Of a stretch of 64,000 nt of DNA, positions 46,517-55,444 are shown one piece after another (within the stretch, counting starts at the first letter, position 1; each line of letters starts with the position of its first letter). The stretch lies in the NCBI RefSeq assembly GCF_023544865.1, contig NZ_JAMJFX010000011.1:1-64000 (forward strand), read 5' to 3'. This stretch comes from Phaeovulum molybdatiresistens (GTDB lineage Bacteria > Pseudomonadota > Alphaproteobacteria > Rhodobacterales > Rhodobacteraceae). The notes beneath the pieces are model-generated. The model saw nothing but the letters and a program-made list of their open reading frames with translations, was not told the DNA's origin and did no database searches. A program made the position numbers and the translations under genes.

Positions 46517-47251
46517 ATGAGCGATGCGAAAACCGCGCTTGTCATTTCCGCCCATGCCGCCGATTTCGTCTGGCGCTGCGGCGGCGCGATCGCGCTGCAT
46601 GCGCAGATGGGCTACAAGGTCACCGTGGTCTGCCTGTCTTTCGGCGAACGGGGCGAAAGCGCCAAGCTGTGGAAACAGCCGGGCATGACCCTGCAGCGCG
46701 TCAAGGATGCCCGCCGCGCCGAGGCCGAACGCGCCGCCGAAGCGCTTGGCGTGCATGACCTGATCACCTTCGATCTGGGCGATTACCCGCTAGAGATGAC
46801 GCGCGCCGACAAGGACCGGCTGGTCGGCGTGATGCGCGATGTGCAACCCGCCTTCATGCTAAGCCATTCGCAATACGACCCCTATAATTCCGATCACATG
46901 TATACCACGCAGGTGGTGCTGGAATGCCGATCCACCGCGCAGGCCTGGGGCCATAATCCGGGGCAAAAGGTGCTGGGCGCGCCGCAGCTTTATCTGTTCG
47001 AACCGCATCAGACCGAACAGATGGGCTGGAAGCCCGACACCTTCCTGGACATCACCCCTGTCTGGGACAAGAAGCGCGCCGCGATCGAATGCATGGAAGG
47101 CCAGGAACATCTGTGGGATTTCTACACCCGCGTGGCGCAGAACCGCGCCAACCATTTCACCCGCAATTCGGGCGGGCAGTCGGGCGGGCGGGGCTGCAAA
47201 TATGCCGAAGGGTTCCAGTCGATCTTTCCGCGCACCGTGGATGAGCTTTGA
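46517..47251 (+). CDS. galB: 4-oxalomesaconate hydratase, GalB-like (PIG-L family)
   Basis: Zinc enzyme of 244 residues of the PIG-L deacetylase family. The usual AHPDDE metal motif reads [46 protein letters not shown], the pattern of Pseudomonas putida GalB, a hydratase that adds water to 4-oxalomesaconate to give 4-carboxy-4-hydroxy-2-oxoadipate. Downstream [22 protein letters not shown] has the second metal histidine. ATG 46517 has AAAGGA eight bases upstream. One base after its stop begins the aldolase gene that takes its product, which strongly supports the call. Confidence 0.88.
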   Translation: MSDAKTALVISAHAADFVWRCGGAIALHAQMGYKVTVVCLSFGERGESAKLWKQPGMTLQRVKDARRAEAERAAEALGVHDLITFDLGDYPLEMTRADKDRLVGVMRDVQPAFMLSHSQYDPYNSDHMYTTQVVLECRSTAQAWGHNPGQKVLGAPQLYLFEPHQTEQMGWKPDTFLDITPVWDKKRAAIECMEGQEHLWDFYTRVAQNRANHFTRNSGGQSGGRGCKYAEGFQSIFPRTVDEL

Positions 47252-47252
47252 C

Positions 47253-47924
47253 ATGGGTGTCGTGGTTCAGAACATTGCGCGCGCCCCGGCGGTGGTGATC
47301 GACGGGCTGGCGCGCGCGGGCGTCGCCACCGTGCATGAGGCGCAGGGCCGCAGCGGCTGTCTGCACAGCTACATGCGGCCGATCTATGCCGGGGCGCAGA
47401 TCGCGGGGTCCGCGGTCACGATCAGCGCGCCGCCGGGCGACAACTGGATGGTGCATGTCGCCATCGAACAGCTGCAGCCCGGCGACATTCTGGTGCTGGC
47501 CCCGACAAGCCCCTGTGACAACGGCTATTTCGGCGATCTGCTGGCGACCAGCGCGATGGCGCGGGGTTGCCGGGGGCTGGTGATTGATGCGGGCGTGCGC
47601 GATGTGCGCGACCTGACGGCGATGGGCTTTCCGGTCTGGGCACGGGCGATCAGCGCGCAGGGCACGGTCAAGGAGACGCTGGGATCGGTCAACGTGCCCA
47701 TCGTCTGCGCCGGTCAGGCGATTGTGGCGGGCGATGTGATCGTGGCCGATGATGATGGCGTGGTCGTGGTGCCCCGCGCCGATGCGGCGTCGGTTCTGGC
47801 CGCCGCCGAAGCGCGCCTTGCCGCCGAAGAGGCGAAACGCCAGCGGCTGGCGGCGGGGGAACTGGGCCTGGACATCTATGACATGCGCGCGCGGCTGGCG
47901 GCGAAGGGGCTGAAATATGTCTGA
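47253..47924 (+). CDS. ligK: 4-carboxy-4-hydroxy-2-oxoadipate aldolase (LigK/GalC, RraA-fold)
   Basis: Class II-type aldolase of 223 residues that splits 4-carboxy-4-hydroxy-2-oxoadipate into pyruvate and oxaloacetate. The sequence closely follows LigK/Gal[105 protein letters not shown] (metal site) and [30 protein letters not shown]. Menaquinone-related RraA is excluded by this pattern. ATG 47253 is used since it lines up with family starts; ATG 47241 lies inside galB. It overlaps the galD start by eight bases. Confidence 0.92.
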   Translation: MGVVVQNIARAPAVVIDGLARAGVATVHEAQGRSGCLHSYMRPIYAGAQIAGSAVTISAPPGDNWMVHVAIEQLQPGDILVLAPTSPCDNGYFGDLLATSAMARGCRGLVIDAGVRDVRDLTAMGFPVWARAISAQGTVKETLGSVNVPIVCAGQAIVAGDVIVADDDGVVVVPRADAASVLAAAEARLAAEEAKRQRLAAGELGLDIYDMRARLAAKGLKYV

Positions 47925-49017
47925 CGCGGCCTGCCCGGATGGCGATGGCATCCCCTGCCTGTGGATGCGCGGGGGCACATCGAAGGCTGCGGTGTTTCTG
48001 GCCCGCGACCTGCCCGCCGATCCGGACGCGCGCGATGCGCTGTTGCTGCGTGTCATGGGCAGCCCAGATCCGCGCCAGATCGACGGGATCGGGGGGGGTG
48101 ATCCGCTGACCTCGAAGGTGGCGATCCTGTCGCCGCCCAGCCGCGATGATGCCGATGTGGATTACCTGTTCCTGCAGGTCTTTGTCGATCAGGCGCGGGT
48201 GTCGGCGGCGCAGCCCTGCGGCAATATTCTGGCCGCTGTCGGCCCTGCGGCGATCGAACGCGGGCTGGTGGCGGCGGTGCCGGGCGAAACCGCGGTGCGC
48301 ATCCATCAGCTGAATTCCGGCGAACTGGCGCTGGCGCGGGTGCAGACCCCGGGCGGGCGCGTGTGTTATGCCGGCGCGGCGCGGATTGACGGGGTGCCGG
48401 GGCGTCATGCCGCCGTGCCGCTGATGTTTCGCAACATCGCGGGCGCGATGTGCGGGGCGCTGCTGCCCACGGGGCGGGCCTGCGATGACATTGACGGCGT
48501 GCCCTGCACCCTGATCGACAATGGCATGCCCGTGGTGGTGATGCCCGCCGCCGCCTTCGGCCTGACCGGGGCCGAGGATCGCGACACGATCGAGGCGATG
48601 GCCCCGGTCAAGGCCCGGATCGAGGCGATCCGCCTGAAGGCCGGGCCGATGATGGGGCTGGGCGATGTTGCCGCCCAATCGGTCCCCAAGATGACGCTGG
48701 TATCGCCGCCCCGCCAGGGCGGTGCGATTGCCACGCGCAGCCTGATCCCGCATCGGGTTCATGCCTCGATCGGGGTGCTGGCGGCGGTCAGCGTGGCCAG
48801 CGCCTGCCTGATGCCCGAAAGCCCCGCCGCGCAGGTGGCGCAGCTGCCCGGCGACGGGCGGTTCCGGGTGGAACATCCCACCGGCGCGGCCGAGGTGTTG
48901 CTGGACATCGCCGCCGATGGCACGGTCGCGGGGGCGGGCACCTTGCGCACCGCGCGCAAGCTGTTTGACGGGCGCGTTTTTCCGGCGCCGGAAACCCAAG
49001 ATGCGCCACAGGGCTAG
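47917..49017 (+). CDS. galD: 4-oxalomesaconate tautomerase (GalD, PrpF family)
   Basis: Enzyme of 366 residues that tautomerises the keto and enol forms of 4-oxalomesaconate before hydration by GalB. It matches GalD closely: [65 protein letters not shown] with K67, and [16 protein letters not shown] with C101. With galB and ligK it forms a complete tautomerase-hydratase-aldolase set. A second, different PrpF lies at 41925 on the other arm. No galA/ligAB dioxygenase or galC-like transporter for gallate is seen nearby. Confidence 0.92.
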   Translation: MSDAACPDGDGIPCLWMRGGTSKAAVFLARDLPADPDARDALLLRVMGSPDPRQIDGIGGGDPLTSKVAILSPPSRDDADVDYLFLQVFVDQARVSAAQPCGNILAAVGPAAIERGLVAAVPGETAVRIHQLNSGELALARVQTPGGRVCYAGAARIDGVPGRHAAVPLMFRNIAGAMCGALLPTGRACDDIDGVPCTLIDNGMPVVVMPAAAFGLTGAEDRDTIEAMAPVKARIEAIRLKAGPMMGLGDVAAQSVPKMTLVSPPRQGGAIATRSLIPHRVHASIGVLAAVSVASACLMPESPAAQVAQLPGDGRFRVEHPTGAAEVLLDIAADGTVAGAGTLRTARKLFDGRVFPAPETQDAPQG

Positions 49018-49110
49018 GGCGCGGCCTGCGCGGCCAGGGGGTGGTGGACGGCGGCGGCAAACTGGGCCAGATTGCCGCGAACCCGGCGCCCCGCCCCGAT
49101 CCCGAAGGAC

Positions 49111-50142
49111 ATGATCTTGCCCGACCCGCTTCGCATAGCGCTGGCCCTTGCCATCGGAACGGCGGGGGGTGCGGCGTTTTTCGCGCTGTCGCTGCCCTTG
49201 CCCTGGATGCTGGGCGCGCTGTTTGCCACGATGGCGGCGGCGGTGCTGCGCGCGCCGGTCAAGGGGCCCGACGGCATCCGGCCCTGGGTGGTGGCGGTGA
49301 TCGGCGTGCTGCTGGGGTCGCGCTTCACGCCCGATGTTCTGGCGCAGGGGCAGGTCTGGCTGGGCACGGTGGCGGTGTTGATGGGCTATGTGGTGGCGGT
49401 GGCGCTGACCATCGTGCCGTTCTACCGCTATGCCGGGCGGCTGGACTGGACCACATCCTATTTCGCCGGCATGCCCGGCGGCCTGACCGAGATGATCGAG
49501 ATTGGCGAGGCCGCCGGCGCCAAGGTGCCCCCGGTGATCCTGGCCCACAGCCTGCGCATCGTGGCCACCATCGCGCTGATCGCGGTGTGGTTTCGCGTGG
49601 TGCAGGGGCAGGCGGCGGTGGGCGCGCCGATGGGGGCGACCAGCGCGATCACCGCGGTCGATGCGCTGGTGCTGTTGGGCAGCGCGGTGCTGGGCATCTG
49701 GCTGGGCAAGCGGCTGCGGTTTCCGGCACCCACCTTCCTGGGGCCGCTGGCGCTGTCGGCGGCGGTGCATCTGGCGGGGGTGACGGAAAGCGCGCCGCCG
49801 ACGTTGCTGGTCAATGCGGCCCAGGTGATGCTGGGCACGGTGCTGGGCTGCCGGTTTCGCGGCATCGGCACCGCCACGCTGGCCCGCGCCGGGGTGCTAA
49901 GCGTGATTGCCACGGCGCTGACGCTGGTTCTGGCCTATGGCACGGGGCTGGTGATGGGCCGCTTTGCGGGGGTGGGCATGGAACAGGCGGTTCTGGCCCT
50001 GGCCCCCGGCGGGTTGACCGAAATGGGGCTGATCGCGATGGCGATCGGGGCGGATGTGGCCTTTGTGGCGCTGCATCACGTCGCGCGCATCCTGTTCGTG
50101 ATCATGGTCGCGCCGCTGGCCTTCCGGTTGCTGCGGCGCTGA
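49111..50142 (+). CDS. AbrB-family membrane protein
   Basis: Membrane protein of 343 residues with about ten helices in two repeats, each with the family pattern PWMLGALFATMAAAVLRAP and GMPGGLTEMIEIGEAAGAKVPPVILAHSLRI, repeated as APGGLTEMGLIAMAIGADVAFVALHHVARILFVIM. The AbrB family is poorly characterised; some members are annotated as ammonia monooxygenase-like or regulator proteins, and a transport role is likely. ATG 49111 follows AAGGA by one base only, while TTG 49117 is at a better distance, so the true start may be TTG. Last gene of the galB-ligK-galD operon, perhaps a carrier for a tricarboxylate. Confidence 0.82.
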   Translation: MILPDPLRIALALAIGTAGGAAFFALSLPLPWMLGALFATMAAAVLRAPVKGPDGIRPWVVAVIGVLLGSRFTPDVLAQGQVWLGTVAVLMGYVVAVALTIVPFYRYAGRLDWTTSYFAGMPGGLTEMIEIGEAAGAKVPPVILAHSLRIVATIALIAVWFRVVQGQAAVGAPMGATSAITAVDALVLLGSAVLGIWLGKRLRFPAPTFLGPLALSAAVHLAGVTESAPPTLLVNAAQVMLGTVLGCRFRGIGTATLARAGVLSVIATALTLVLAYGTGLVMGRFAGVGMEQAVLALAPGGLTEMGLIAMAIGADVAFVALHHVARILFVIMVAPLAFRLLRR

Positions 50143-50182
50143 GCGGGCGCATTTCCCCTGCGACAATTTGGCCCGACAATGG

Positions 50183-50211
50183 TTGACTTAAATACTCGGC
50201 ATTAGTATCGC
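50183..50211 (+). promoter_or_regulatory. promoter and dyad of the iron-uptake operon
   Basis: TTGACT (50183-50188) and TATCGC (50206-50211) form a possible -35/-10 pair at 17 bases. The spacer holds ATACT-N7-AGTAT (50192-50208). An iron-responsive repressor (Fur, Irr or RirA type) would be expected to bind here, but the dyad does not match a canonical box I can name. CTGCCG-AA-CGGCAG just downstream could form a small leader hairpin. Confidence 0.45.
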
Positions 50212-50298
50212 CTGCCGAACGGCAGCCATTCTCATCCCTGAGATCAGCCACCGCGCTGAACAGTCAAAAATCCACAAGACTTTCTAAAGGGACGAGAA

Positions 50299-52674
50299 AT
50301 GTCGATGAAAATGACTGCCTCGCTGAGGCAGCCGGGCCTGCATGGCGCAGGCCTGCCCGCACGCAACAGCCTTGCATTGGCCACCGTCGCGGTGATGGGA
50401 ACCGCCGCGCCGGTCGCCGCGCAAGATGTCATCACCCTGCCCACGCTGGAGGTGGAAACCGCCGCCCCCGAACAACCCGTCGTGGTGCGCAAGCGCCGCG
50501 TGACGGCGGCGCCCGCCGCGCCCAGCCCCGCGCCAGAACCGGCGCCGGTGGTCGAGGCGCCCCAGGGCCCGGTCGCCGGGGCAGGGGGGCTTTCGCCCTA
50601 TGCCGACCCCAATGCCGGGTATCGCGCCGTGACCTCGGGCAATTCCCTGCTGGGTCAGCCGCTGTCACAGACCGCGCGCACGGTGACTGCGATCACCGCC
50701 GAGGTGCTGGCCGACAAGAACGCCACCTCGGTCCGGGAACTGGCGCGCACCACGCCGGGGCTGACGCTGGGCACGGGCGAGGGCGGCAATGCCTTTGGCG
50801 ACGTGCTGTATATCCGCGGTTTCAAGGCCACCAATGACGTCTATATCGATGGTGTGCGCGACGCGGGTGCGGCGCTGCGCGAGACGTTCAACACCGAACA
50901 GGTGGAAATCACCAAGGGGCCGTCGGGGTCGATCGCCGGGCGCGGCACCACGGGCGGCGCGGTCAACGTGGTCACCAGGAAACCGCAGGCCGAGGATTTC
51001 GTGAAGACCGAAACCACGTTGGGCCTGAACGCGCTGGCACGCCAGACGGTCGACTGGAACAAGGTCTGGAATGATCGCTTCCGCACCCGCATTGGCGCGA
51101 TGGCGCAGACGGGCAAGGTCGCGGGCCGCAACGGGATTGAGGATGACCGGCTGGGCCTGTCGCTGGCAGCGGAATATGACGCCAGCGATCGGCTGAAGCT
51201 GACGCTGGATGCCTATCACCTGGAGATGACCGGCACGCCGGACTGGGGCATCCCGTGGATCAACGGCGGTCCCGCGACGGAAACGATCGGGCTGGACCGC
51301 GACACGACCTACACGGTCGAGGGCCGCGATTTTCAGGACGGGTTCCAGGACATCGCCACCCTTGGCCTGCGCTATGACATCAGCCCCGATGTGGCGCTGA
51401 CCAACCGCACGCGCGTTGGGCGGACGGGCATCGACTATGTCGTCTCGGTGCCGTCGGGGGCGACGCTGGTGGGGGACGACTGGATCCTGTCGAACCTGTC
51501 GGCGAAATCCACGCGTCAGATCAATCGCACGCTGTCGAACACCACCGAGCTGTCCTTTGGCTTTGACACCGGGGCGGTGAAGCACAGCTTGGTCGCAGGC
51601 TTTGCCGTCTCGCGTGAGGAAATCACGCAGCTGGGCTATGCCGGCGCCCTGTCCGAGGATTTCGGCGGCGTCAGCGGCAGTTCCTGCCGGGATCTGGTGT
51701 CTGTGGTGAACCCGGACACCTCGGTTTGCTGGCCCGCGGGGTCAACGCTGACGCTGTCCTATACCCCCCGCGTCACCAAGGTGGATACCGTGTCGCTTTA
51801 CCTGACCGACACGATGGCGCTGTCCGAAAAGCTAAGCCTGAATCTGGGCCTGCGGCTGGATGATTACGACATTACCCGCACGGGCGGCGCGGGTGAGGCC
51901 GCATACCGCTATGCCCGCCAGGACACGCTGTTCACCTGGAACGCGGGGCTGACCTACAAGCTGAACGATCAGGGCATGGTCTATCTGGCCTATGCGACCT
52001 CGGCCAACCCGATGGGGCAGGAACTGGATGCGGGGGGCGGTGCCTATTCGGGCCTGGATGAGGCCAGCCAGCTGTTGGACCCGGAAGAAAACCGCTCGAT
52101 CGAATTGGGCACGAAATGGGATCTGGGGCATCTTGGCCTGACGGCGGCGGCGTTCCAGACCACGAAATCCAATGCGCGCGAAACCCTTGGGCGGGGCGAT
52201 GCGGCGGTGACCCTTGCCACCGGAAAATACCGGGTGCGGGGGATCGAACTGGGCATCGCGGGCAAGGTGATGGATCGTCTGTCGCTGTATGGCGCTGCGA
52301 CCTGGATGGACAGCAAGGTGCTGGCGAGCGCTGTGGCTGGCGATATCGGCAAGGAACTGGCCAATACCGCGCACAAGCAGTTCAACCTGCTGGCGCAGTA
52401 TCAGCTGACCGAGGCCTGGACCATCGGCGGGCAGGCCACCTGGAACGGCGGCCAGAACCTTGGGTCGATGGCGGCCAATGGCAACACGCTGCCGGCCTAT
52501 TGGCGGCTGGATGCGATGGCCGAATACGACCTGGGCAATGACCGGGTGCTGTCGATGCGCGTCGATAACCTGCTGGACGAAACCTATTACGACACGGCCT
52601 ATCGGTCGGGATCGCCCTTCGTCTATGTCGCGCCGGGGCGGACGGCCTCGGTCACCCTCAGCATGAAGTTCTGA
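50299..52674 (+). CDS. TonB-dependent siderophore receptor (Fiu/CirA-like)
   Basis: Outer-membrane receptor of 791 residues. The signal peptide ([18 protein letters not shown]) ends near residue 42. The TonB box [10 protein letters not shown] lies just after it. A proline/alanine-rich linker of some 45 residues then precedes the plug ([79 protein letters not shown]). The barrel fills 260-791 and ends in a terminal phenylalanine ([10 protein letters not shown]) as OMPs should. AAAGGGAC supports ATG 50299. Ferric-catecholate uptake is the likely role; the operon with piuC, exbB, exbD, tonB supports it. Confidence 0.92.
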   Translation: MSMKMTASLRQPGLHGAGLPARNSLALATVAVMGTAAPVAAQDVITLPTLEVETAAPEQPVVVRKRRVTAAPAAPSPAPEPAPVVEAPQGPVAGAGGLSPYADPNAGYRAVTSGNSLLGQPLSQTARTVTAITAEVLADKNATSVRELARTTPGLTLGTGEGGNAFGDVLYIRGFKATNDVYIDGVRDAGAALRETFNTEQVEITKGPSGSIAGRGTTGGAVNVVTRKPQAEDFVKTETTLGLNALARQTVDWNKVWNDRFRTRIGAMAQTGKVAGRNGIEDDRLGLSLAAEYDASDRLKLTLDAYHLEMTGTPDWGIPWINGGPATETIGLDRDTTYTVEGRDFQDGFQDIATLGLRYDISPDVALTNRTRVGRTGIDYVVSVPSGATLVGDDWILSNLSAKSTRQINRTLSNTTELSFGFDTGAVKHSLVAGFAVSREEITQLGYAGALSEDFGGVSGSSCRDLVSVVNPDTSVCWPAGSTLTLSYTPRVTKVDTVSLYLTDTMALSEKLSLNLGLRLDDYDITRTGGAGEAAYRYARQDTLFTWNAGLTYKLNDQGMVYLAYATSANPMGQELDAGGGAYSGLDEASQLLDPEENRSIELGTKWDLGHLGLTAAAFQTTKSNARETLGRGDAAVTLATGKYRVRGIELGIAGKVMDRLSLYGAATWMDSKVLASAVAGDIGKELANTAHKQFNLLAQYQLTEAWTIGGQATWNGGQNLGSMAANGNTLPAYWRLDAMAEYDLGNDRVLSMRVDNLLDETYYDTAYRSGSPFVYVAPGRTASVTLSMKF

Positions 52675-52681
52675 AACACCG

Positions 52682-52701
52682 CCCGGGCGGCATTGCCCGG
52701 G
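52682..52701 (+). terminator. hairpin between the TonB-dependent receptor and piuC genes
   Basis: CCCGGGC (52682-52688), loop GGCATT, GCCCGGG (52695-52701), seven pairs, no T tract, in the 46-base gap before piuC. It may lower expression of the following genes relative to the receptor. Confidence 0.5.
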
Positions 52702-52720
52702 CCATTCAAGGAGCAGCCAG

Positions 52721-53404
52721 ATGCTGATCACCATTCCCGACATCCTGACCCGCGACCAGGTCGCAGCCATCCGCGCCACGCTGGACGCCGCCGACTGGCA
52801 GGACGGCCGCCACACCGCCGGGCCGCAATCGGCGGAAATCAAGCGCAATGCGCAGATCCCGCTGAACAGCCCCGTTCTGCCCGATCTTCAGGCCCGCCTG
52901 ATCGGCGCGCTGACGGCGCATCCGGTTTGGGTTTCGGCGGCGCTGCCCGCGCAGATCCTGCCGCCGATGTTCAACCGCTATGAGGGCGGGCAGACCTTTG
53001 GCACGCATGTGGACAATGCGATCCGCGTGATCCCCGGCGCGGGGCGGCAGATCCGCACCGATGTGTCCTGCACGCTGTTCCTGTCGGACCCCGAAGATTA
53101 CGACGGGGGCGGGCTGATCGTCGAAGGCCATTATGGCGCGCAGACGGTCAAGCTGTCGGCCGGGGCGGCGGTGGTCTATCCCGCGACCTCGTTGCATCAG
53201 GTGACGCCGGTGACGCGCGGGGCCCGGGTGGCCAGCTTCTTCTGGGTCCAGTCGATGGTGCGCGATGCCCAGCGGCGCGAGATGCTGTTCGATCTGGACC
53301 AATCCATTCAATCGCTGGGCGCGGAACTGGGCGCCAATGCGCCCGACGTGCTGCGTCTGACCGGGATTTACCACAACCTGATCCGCCAATGGGCCGAGGT
53401 GTGA
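52721..53404 (+). CDS. piuC: PiuC/PKHD-type Fe(II)/2-oxoglutarate hydroxylase
   Basis: Oxygenase of 227 residues, often called YbiX/PiuC and linked to siderophore receptors. The iron-binding H-x-D is in [11 protein letters not shown] near residue 95, the distal histidine in [26 protein letters not shown] near residue 160, and the 2-oxoglutarate arginine follows (TRGAR). The protein is complete. Family members are usually next to TonB-dependent receptors of the Fiu class, as here. The hydroxylated substrate is not known. Two bases separate it from exbB. Confidence 0.92.
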   Translation: MLITIPDILTRDQVAAIRATLDAADWQDGRHTAGPQSAEIKRNAQIPLNSPVLPDLQARLIGALTAHPVWVSAALPAQILPPMFNRYEGGQTFGTHVDNAIRVIPGAGRQIRTDVSCTLFLSDPEDYDGGGLIVEGHYGAQTVKLSAGAAVVYPATSLHQVTPVTRGARVASFFWVQSMVRDAQRREMLFDLDQSIQSLGAELGANAPDVLRLTGIYHNLIRQWAEV

Positions 53405-53405
53405 C

Positions 53406-54185
53406 ATGGCCGCTGCGAACGATGTTCTGATTTCCACGTTGCGCGACTGGGGCCTGCCTGCGCTGGCCGACCGGCTGGCCGCCGCCGATGCATCCGATGC
53501 GCTGACGCCGCTGGCGATGTTCATGGATGCCGATTGGGTGGTGAAATCGGTGATGCTGGGGCTGGGCGTGGCCTCGGTTCTGGTCTGGGCGATCTGGGCG
53601 GGCAAGCTGGTGCAGATCGCGCGCGCCTCGTCCCGGATCGGGCGCGATTACCGGCGGCTGACGGGGCATGGCCGCCTGGGCGCGGCGCCGGCACCCAGGG
53701 GCGAGCTGGGCCGGATGCAGGCCGCGACCCTGGCCGAGATTGCGGCATCCACCGGCCTGCCCGCCGCGGGCGTCAAGGACCGCGTCGCGATGGAATTGAC
53801 GCGGATCGAGGGCGGGGCCGCGCGGGCGATGCAATCTGGGGTGACGGTGATCGGATCCGTCGGGTCCACCGCGCCCTTCATCGGGCTGTTCGGCACGGTC
53901 TGGGGCATCATGAATGCCTTTGTCGGCATCGCGGCCAGCGGCACCACGAACCTTGCCGTTGTCGCCCCCGGCATTGCCGAGGCGTTGCTGGCCACCGCCA
54001 TCGGCCTTGTCGCGGCGATCCCGGCGGTGCTGCTGTTCAACCACCTGACCCGCGCCATTGGCGGCTATCGGGCGCGGCTGGGCGATGCGGCGGCACTGGT
54101 GGAACGGACCCTGTCGCGCGATCTGGACCGTGCGGCGCAGGCCGCGCCGGATGGCGCCGATGTCATCCCCCTGGCGGCGGAGTAA
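53406..54185 (+). CDS. exbB: ExbB, TonB-system proton channel subunit
   Basis: Inner-membrane protein of 259 residues of the MotA/TolQ/ExbB family. Three helices: about 40-62 (VKSVMLGLGVASVLVWAIWAGKL), 150-170 and 195-215 with the MotA-type loop GLFGTVWGIMNAFVGIAASGTTNLAVVAPGIAEALLATAIGLVAAIPAVLLFNHL. With ExbD it converts proton flow into energy for TonB. In the same operon as its partners exbD and tonB and behind the receptor and piuC genes. Confidence 0.92.
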   Translation: MAAANDVLISTLRDWGLPALADRLAAADASDALTPLAMFMDADWVVKSVMLGLGVASVLVWAIWAGKLVQIARASSRIGRDYRRLTGHGRLGAAPAPRGELGRMQAATLAEIAASTGLPAAGVKDRVAMELTRIEGGAARAMQSGVTVIGSVGSTAPFIGLFGTVWGIMNAFVGIAASGTTNLAVVAPGIAEALLATAIGLVAAIPAVLLFNHLTRAIGGYRARLGDAAALVERTLSRDLDRAAQAAPDGADVIPLAAE

Positions 54186-54188
54186 GCC

Positions 54189-54635
54189 ATGGCTGCACGG
54201 CTGTCTTCGGGCGCAGATGACGATCTGGCCGCCAATACCGATATCAACATCACCCCGTTCATCGATGTGATGCTGGTGCTGCTGATCATCTTCATGGTCG
54301 CGGCGCCGCTGTCCACGGTGGATGTGCCGGTGGAATTGCCGGTGGCGACCGCCACCCCCGCGCCGCGCCCGGATGCGCCGGTGATCGTGACGGTGCAATC
54401 CGATCTGTCGCTGCTGGTGGGGGATCTGCCGATCGCGCTTGATGCCCTGCCGATGGAGCTGGACATTGCCACGGGTCTGAAACGCGACACGCGGATCTAT
54501 ATTTCCGCCGACCGCGCCGTGCCCTATGGCGAGGTGATGGCGGTGATGAACCGGATGCGTGGGACCGGCTATCTGAAGATCGGCCTTGTCGGTCTGGAGG
54601 AAGACCCCGCCACCACCGAAGGGGCCGCGCCATGA
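54189..54635 (+). CDS. exbD: ExbD, TonB-system proton channel subunit
   Basis: Protein of 148 residues with one membrane helix (about 20-42) and a periplasmic domain. The essential aspartate is D26 in NITPFIDVMLVLLIIFMVAAP. The periplasmic part (LSLLVGDLPIALDALPMELD, RIYISADRAVPYGEVMAVMNRMRGTGYLKIGLVGLE) is the normal ExbD domain. It overlaps the tonB start by four bases (ATGA). Partner of ExbB at the previous gene. Confidence 0.93.
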   Translation: MAARLSSGADDDLAANTDINITPFIDVMLVLLIIFMVAAPLSTVDVPVELPVATATPAPRPDAPVIVTVQSDLSLLVGDLPIALDALPMELDIATGLKRDTRIYISADRAVPYGEVMAVMNRMRGTGYLKIGLVGLEEDPATTEGAAP

Positions 54636-55444
54636 GCTTGGCCTTTCCCGCCCGGGCCGCGCCCGTCTGGACCATCGGCCTTGCCGTCAGCGCCGCGGCC
54701 CATGCGGCGGTGCTGGCCGCCTTTCTGGCCCAGCCCGTCGCCCCGCCCCCGGCTGAGGCGGGTCTGAAAGGGCGCGAATTCATTGACCTGGCCGATGTCG
54801 ACATGATCCTGGCCGCGCCCGAAACCGACCTGGCCCAGGGCGAGGCCGCCACCGATAGCGCCGCCCAGATGGACAGCCCCGAAAAGACCGAACCCGCAAG
54901 GGCGGCGAATGACCCTATCTTGGCGCAGATCCCCGATCCGGTGGCCGACCCGGAGTTGCAGTTCCGCATCTCGACCCCGGATGACCCGGTTGAGGCCAAG
55001 AAGGACGCGACCGAGGTTGCGACCGAGGTGCAGGACAAAACCCATACCGAATTCGCCCCGCCCTCGACCGCCGCCAGCCCCGCGCCATCGGCGGGCGATC
55101 AGCCGCAAAGCGGCTCGACCGAGGCCGAGCTTGGCCTGTCGGATGAAGACAGGGCGCGGATCGAGGATTGGCAAAAGGCCATCGTTCTGGCGCTGGCCGC
55201 GGCCAAGACCTATCCCAAGGCGGCGCGCAATGCCCGGACCGAGGGCAAGGTGATCCTGGGCTTCAGCCTGGACAGCTATGGCCGGGTGGTGGCGCGGTCA
55301 GTGCTGGAAAGGTCCGGCCATCCGGTGCTGGATCAGGCGGCGCTGGCGCTGATCGACGGGCTGGCGGGTCTGCCCGCGCCCCCCGCCGCGATGGGGCCGG
55401 GGCCGTTTCCGATGCGGGTGCCGATCGTCTATTCGGTCAAGTGA
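54632..55444 (+). CDS. tonB: TonB, energy transducer protein
   Basis: Protein of 270 residues. A membrane anchor (WTIGLAVSAAAHAAVLAAFLAQPV) near residues 10-33 carries the histidine that responds to ExbBD. A linker rich in proline, alanine and acidic residues (40-190) crosses the periplasm. The C-terminal domain from about 180 to 270 has KAARNARTEGKVILGFSLDSYGRVVARSVLERSGHPVLDQAALALIDGLAGLPAPP, the TonB box-binding fold. It would drive the receptor at 50299. Its end overlaps the convergent oxidase gene by eight bases. Confidence 0.9.
   Translation: MSLAFPARAAPVWTIGLAVSAAAHAAVLAAFLAQPVAPPPAEAGLKGREFIDLADVDMILAAPETDLAQGEAATDSAAQMDSPEKTEPARAANDPILAQIPDPVADPELQFRISTPDDPVEAKKDATEVATEVQDKTHTEFAPPSTAASPAPSAGDQPQSGSTEAELGLSDEDRARIEDWQKAIVLALAAAKTYPKAARNARTEGKVILGFSLDSYGRVVARSVLERSGHPVLDQAALALIDGLAGLPAPPAAMGPGPFPMRVPIVYSVK

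Noticed and set aside
47689..49770. 693-codon minus-strand frame over galD and the AbrB gene
   Set aside because: Its sequence is arginine-, histidine- and glutamine-rich, typical of mirror frames here; the plus-strand genes are certain.
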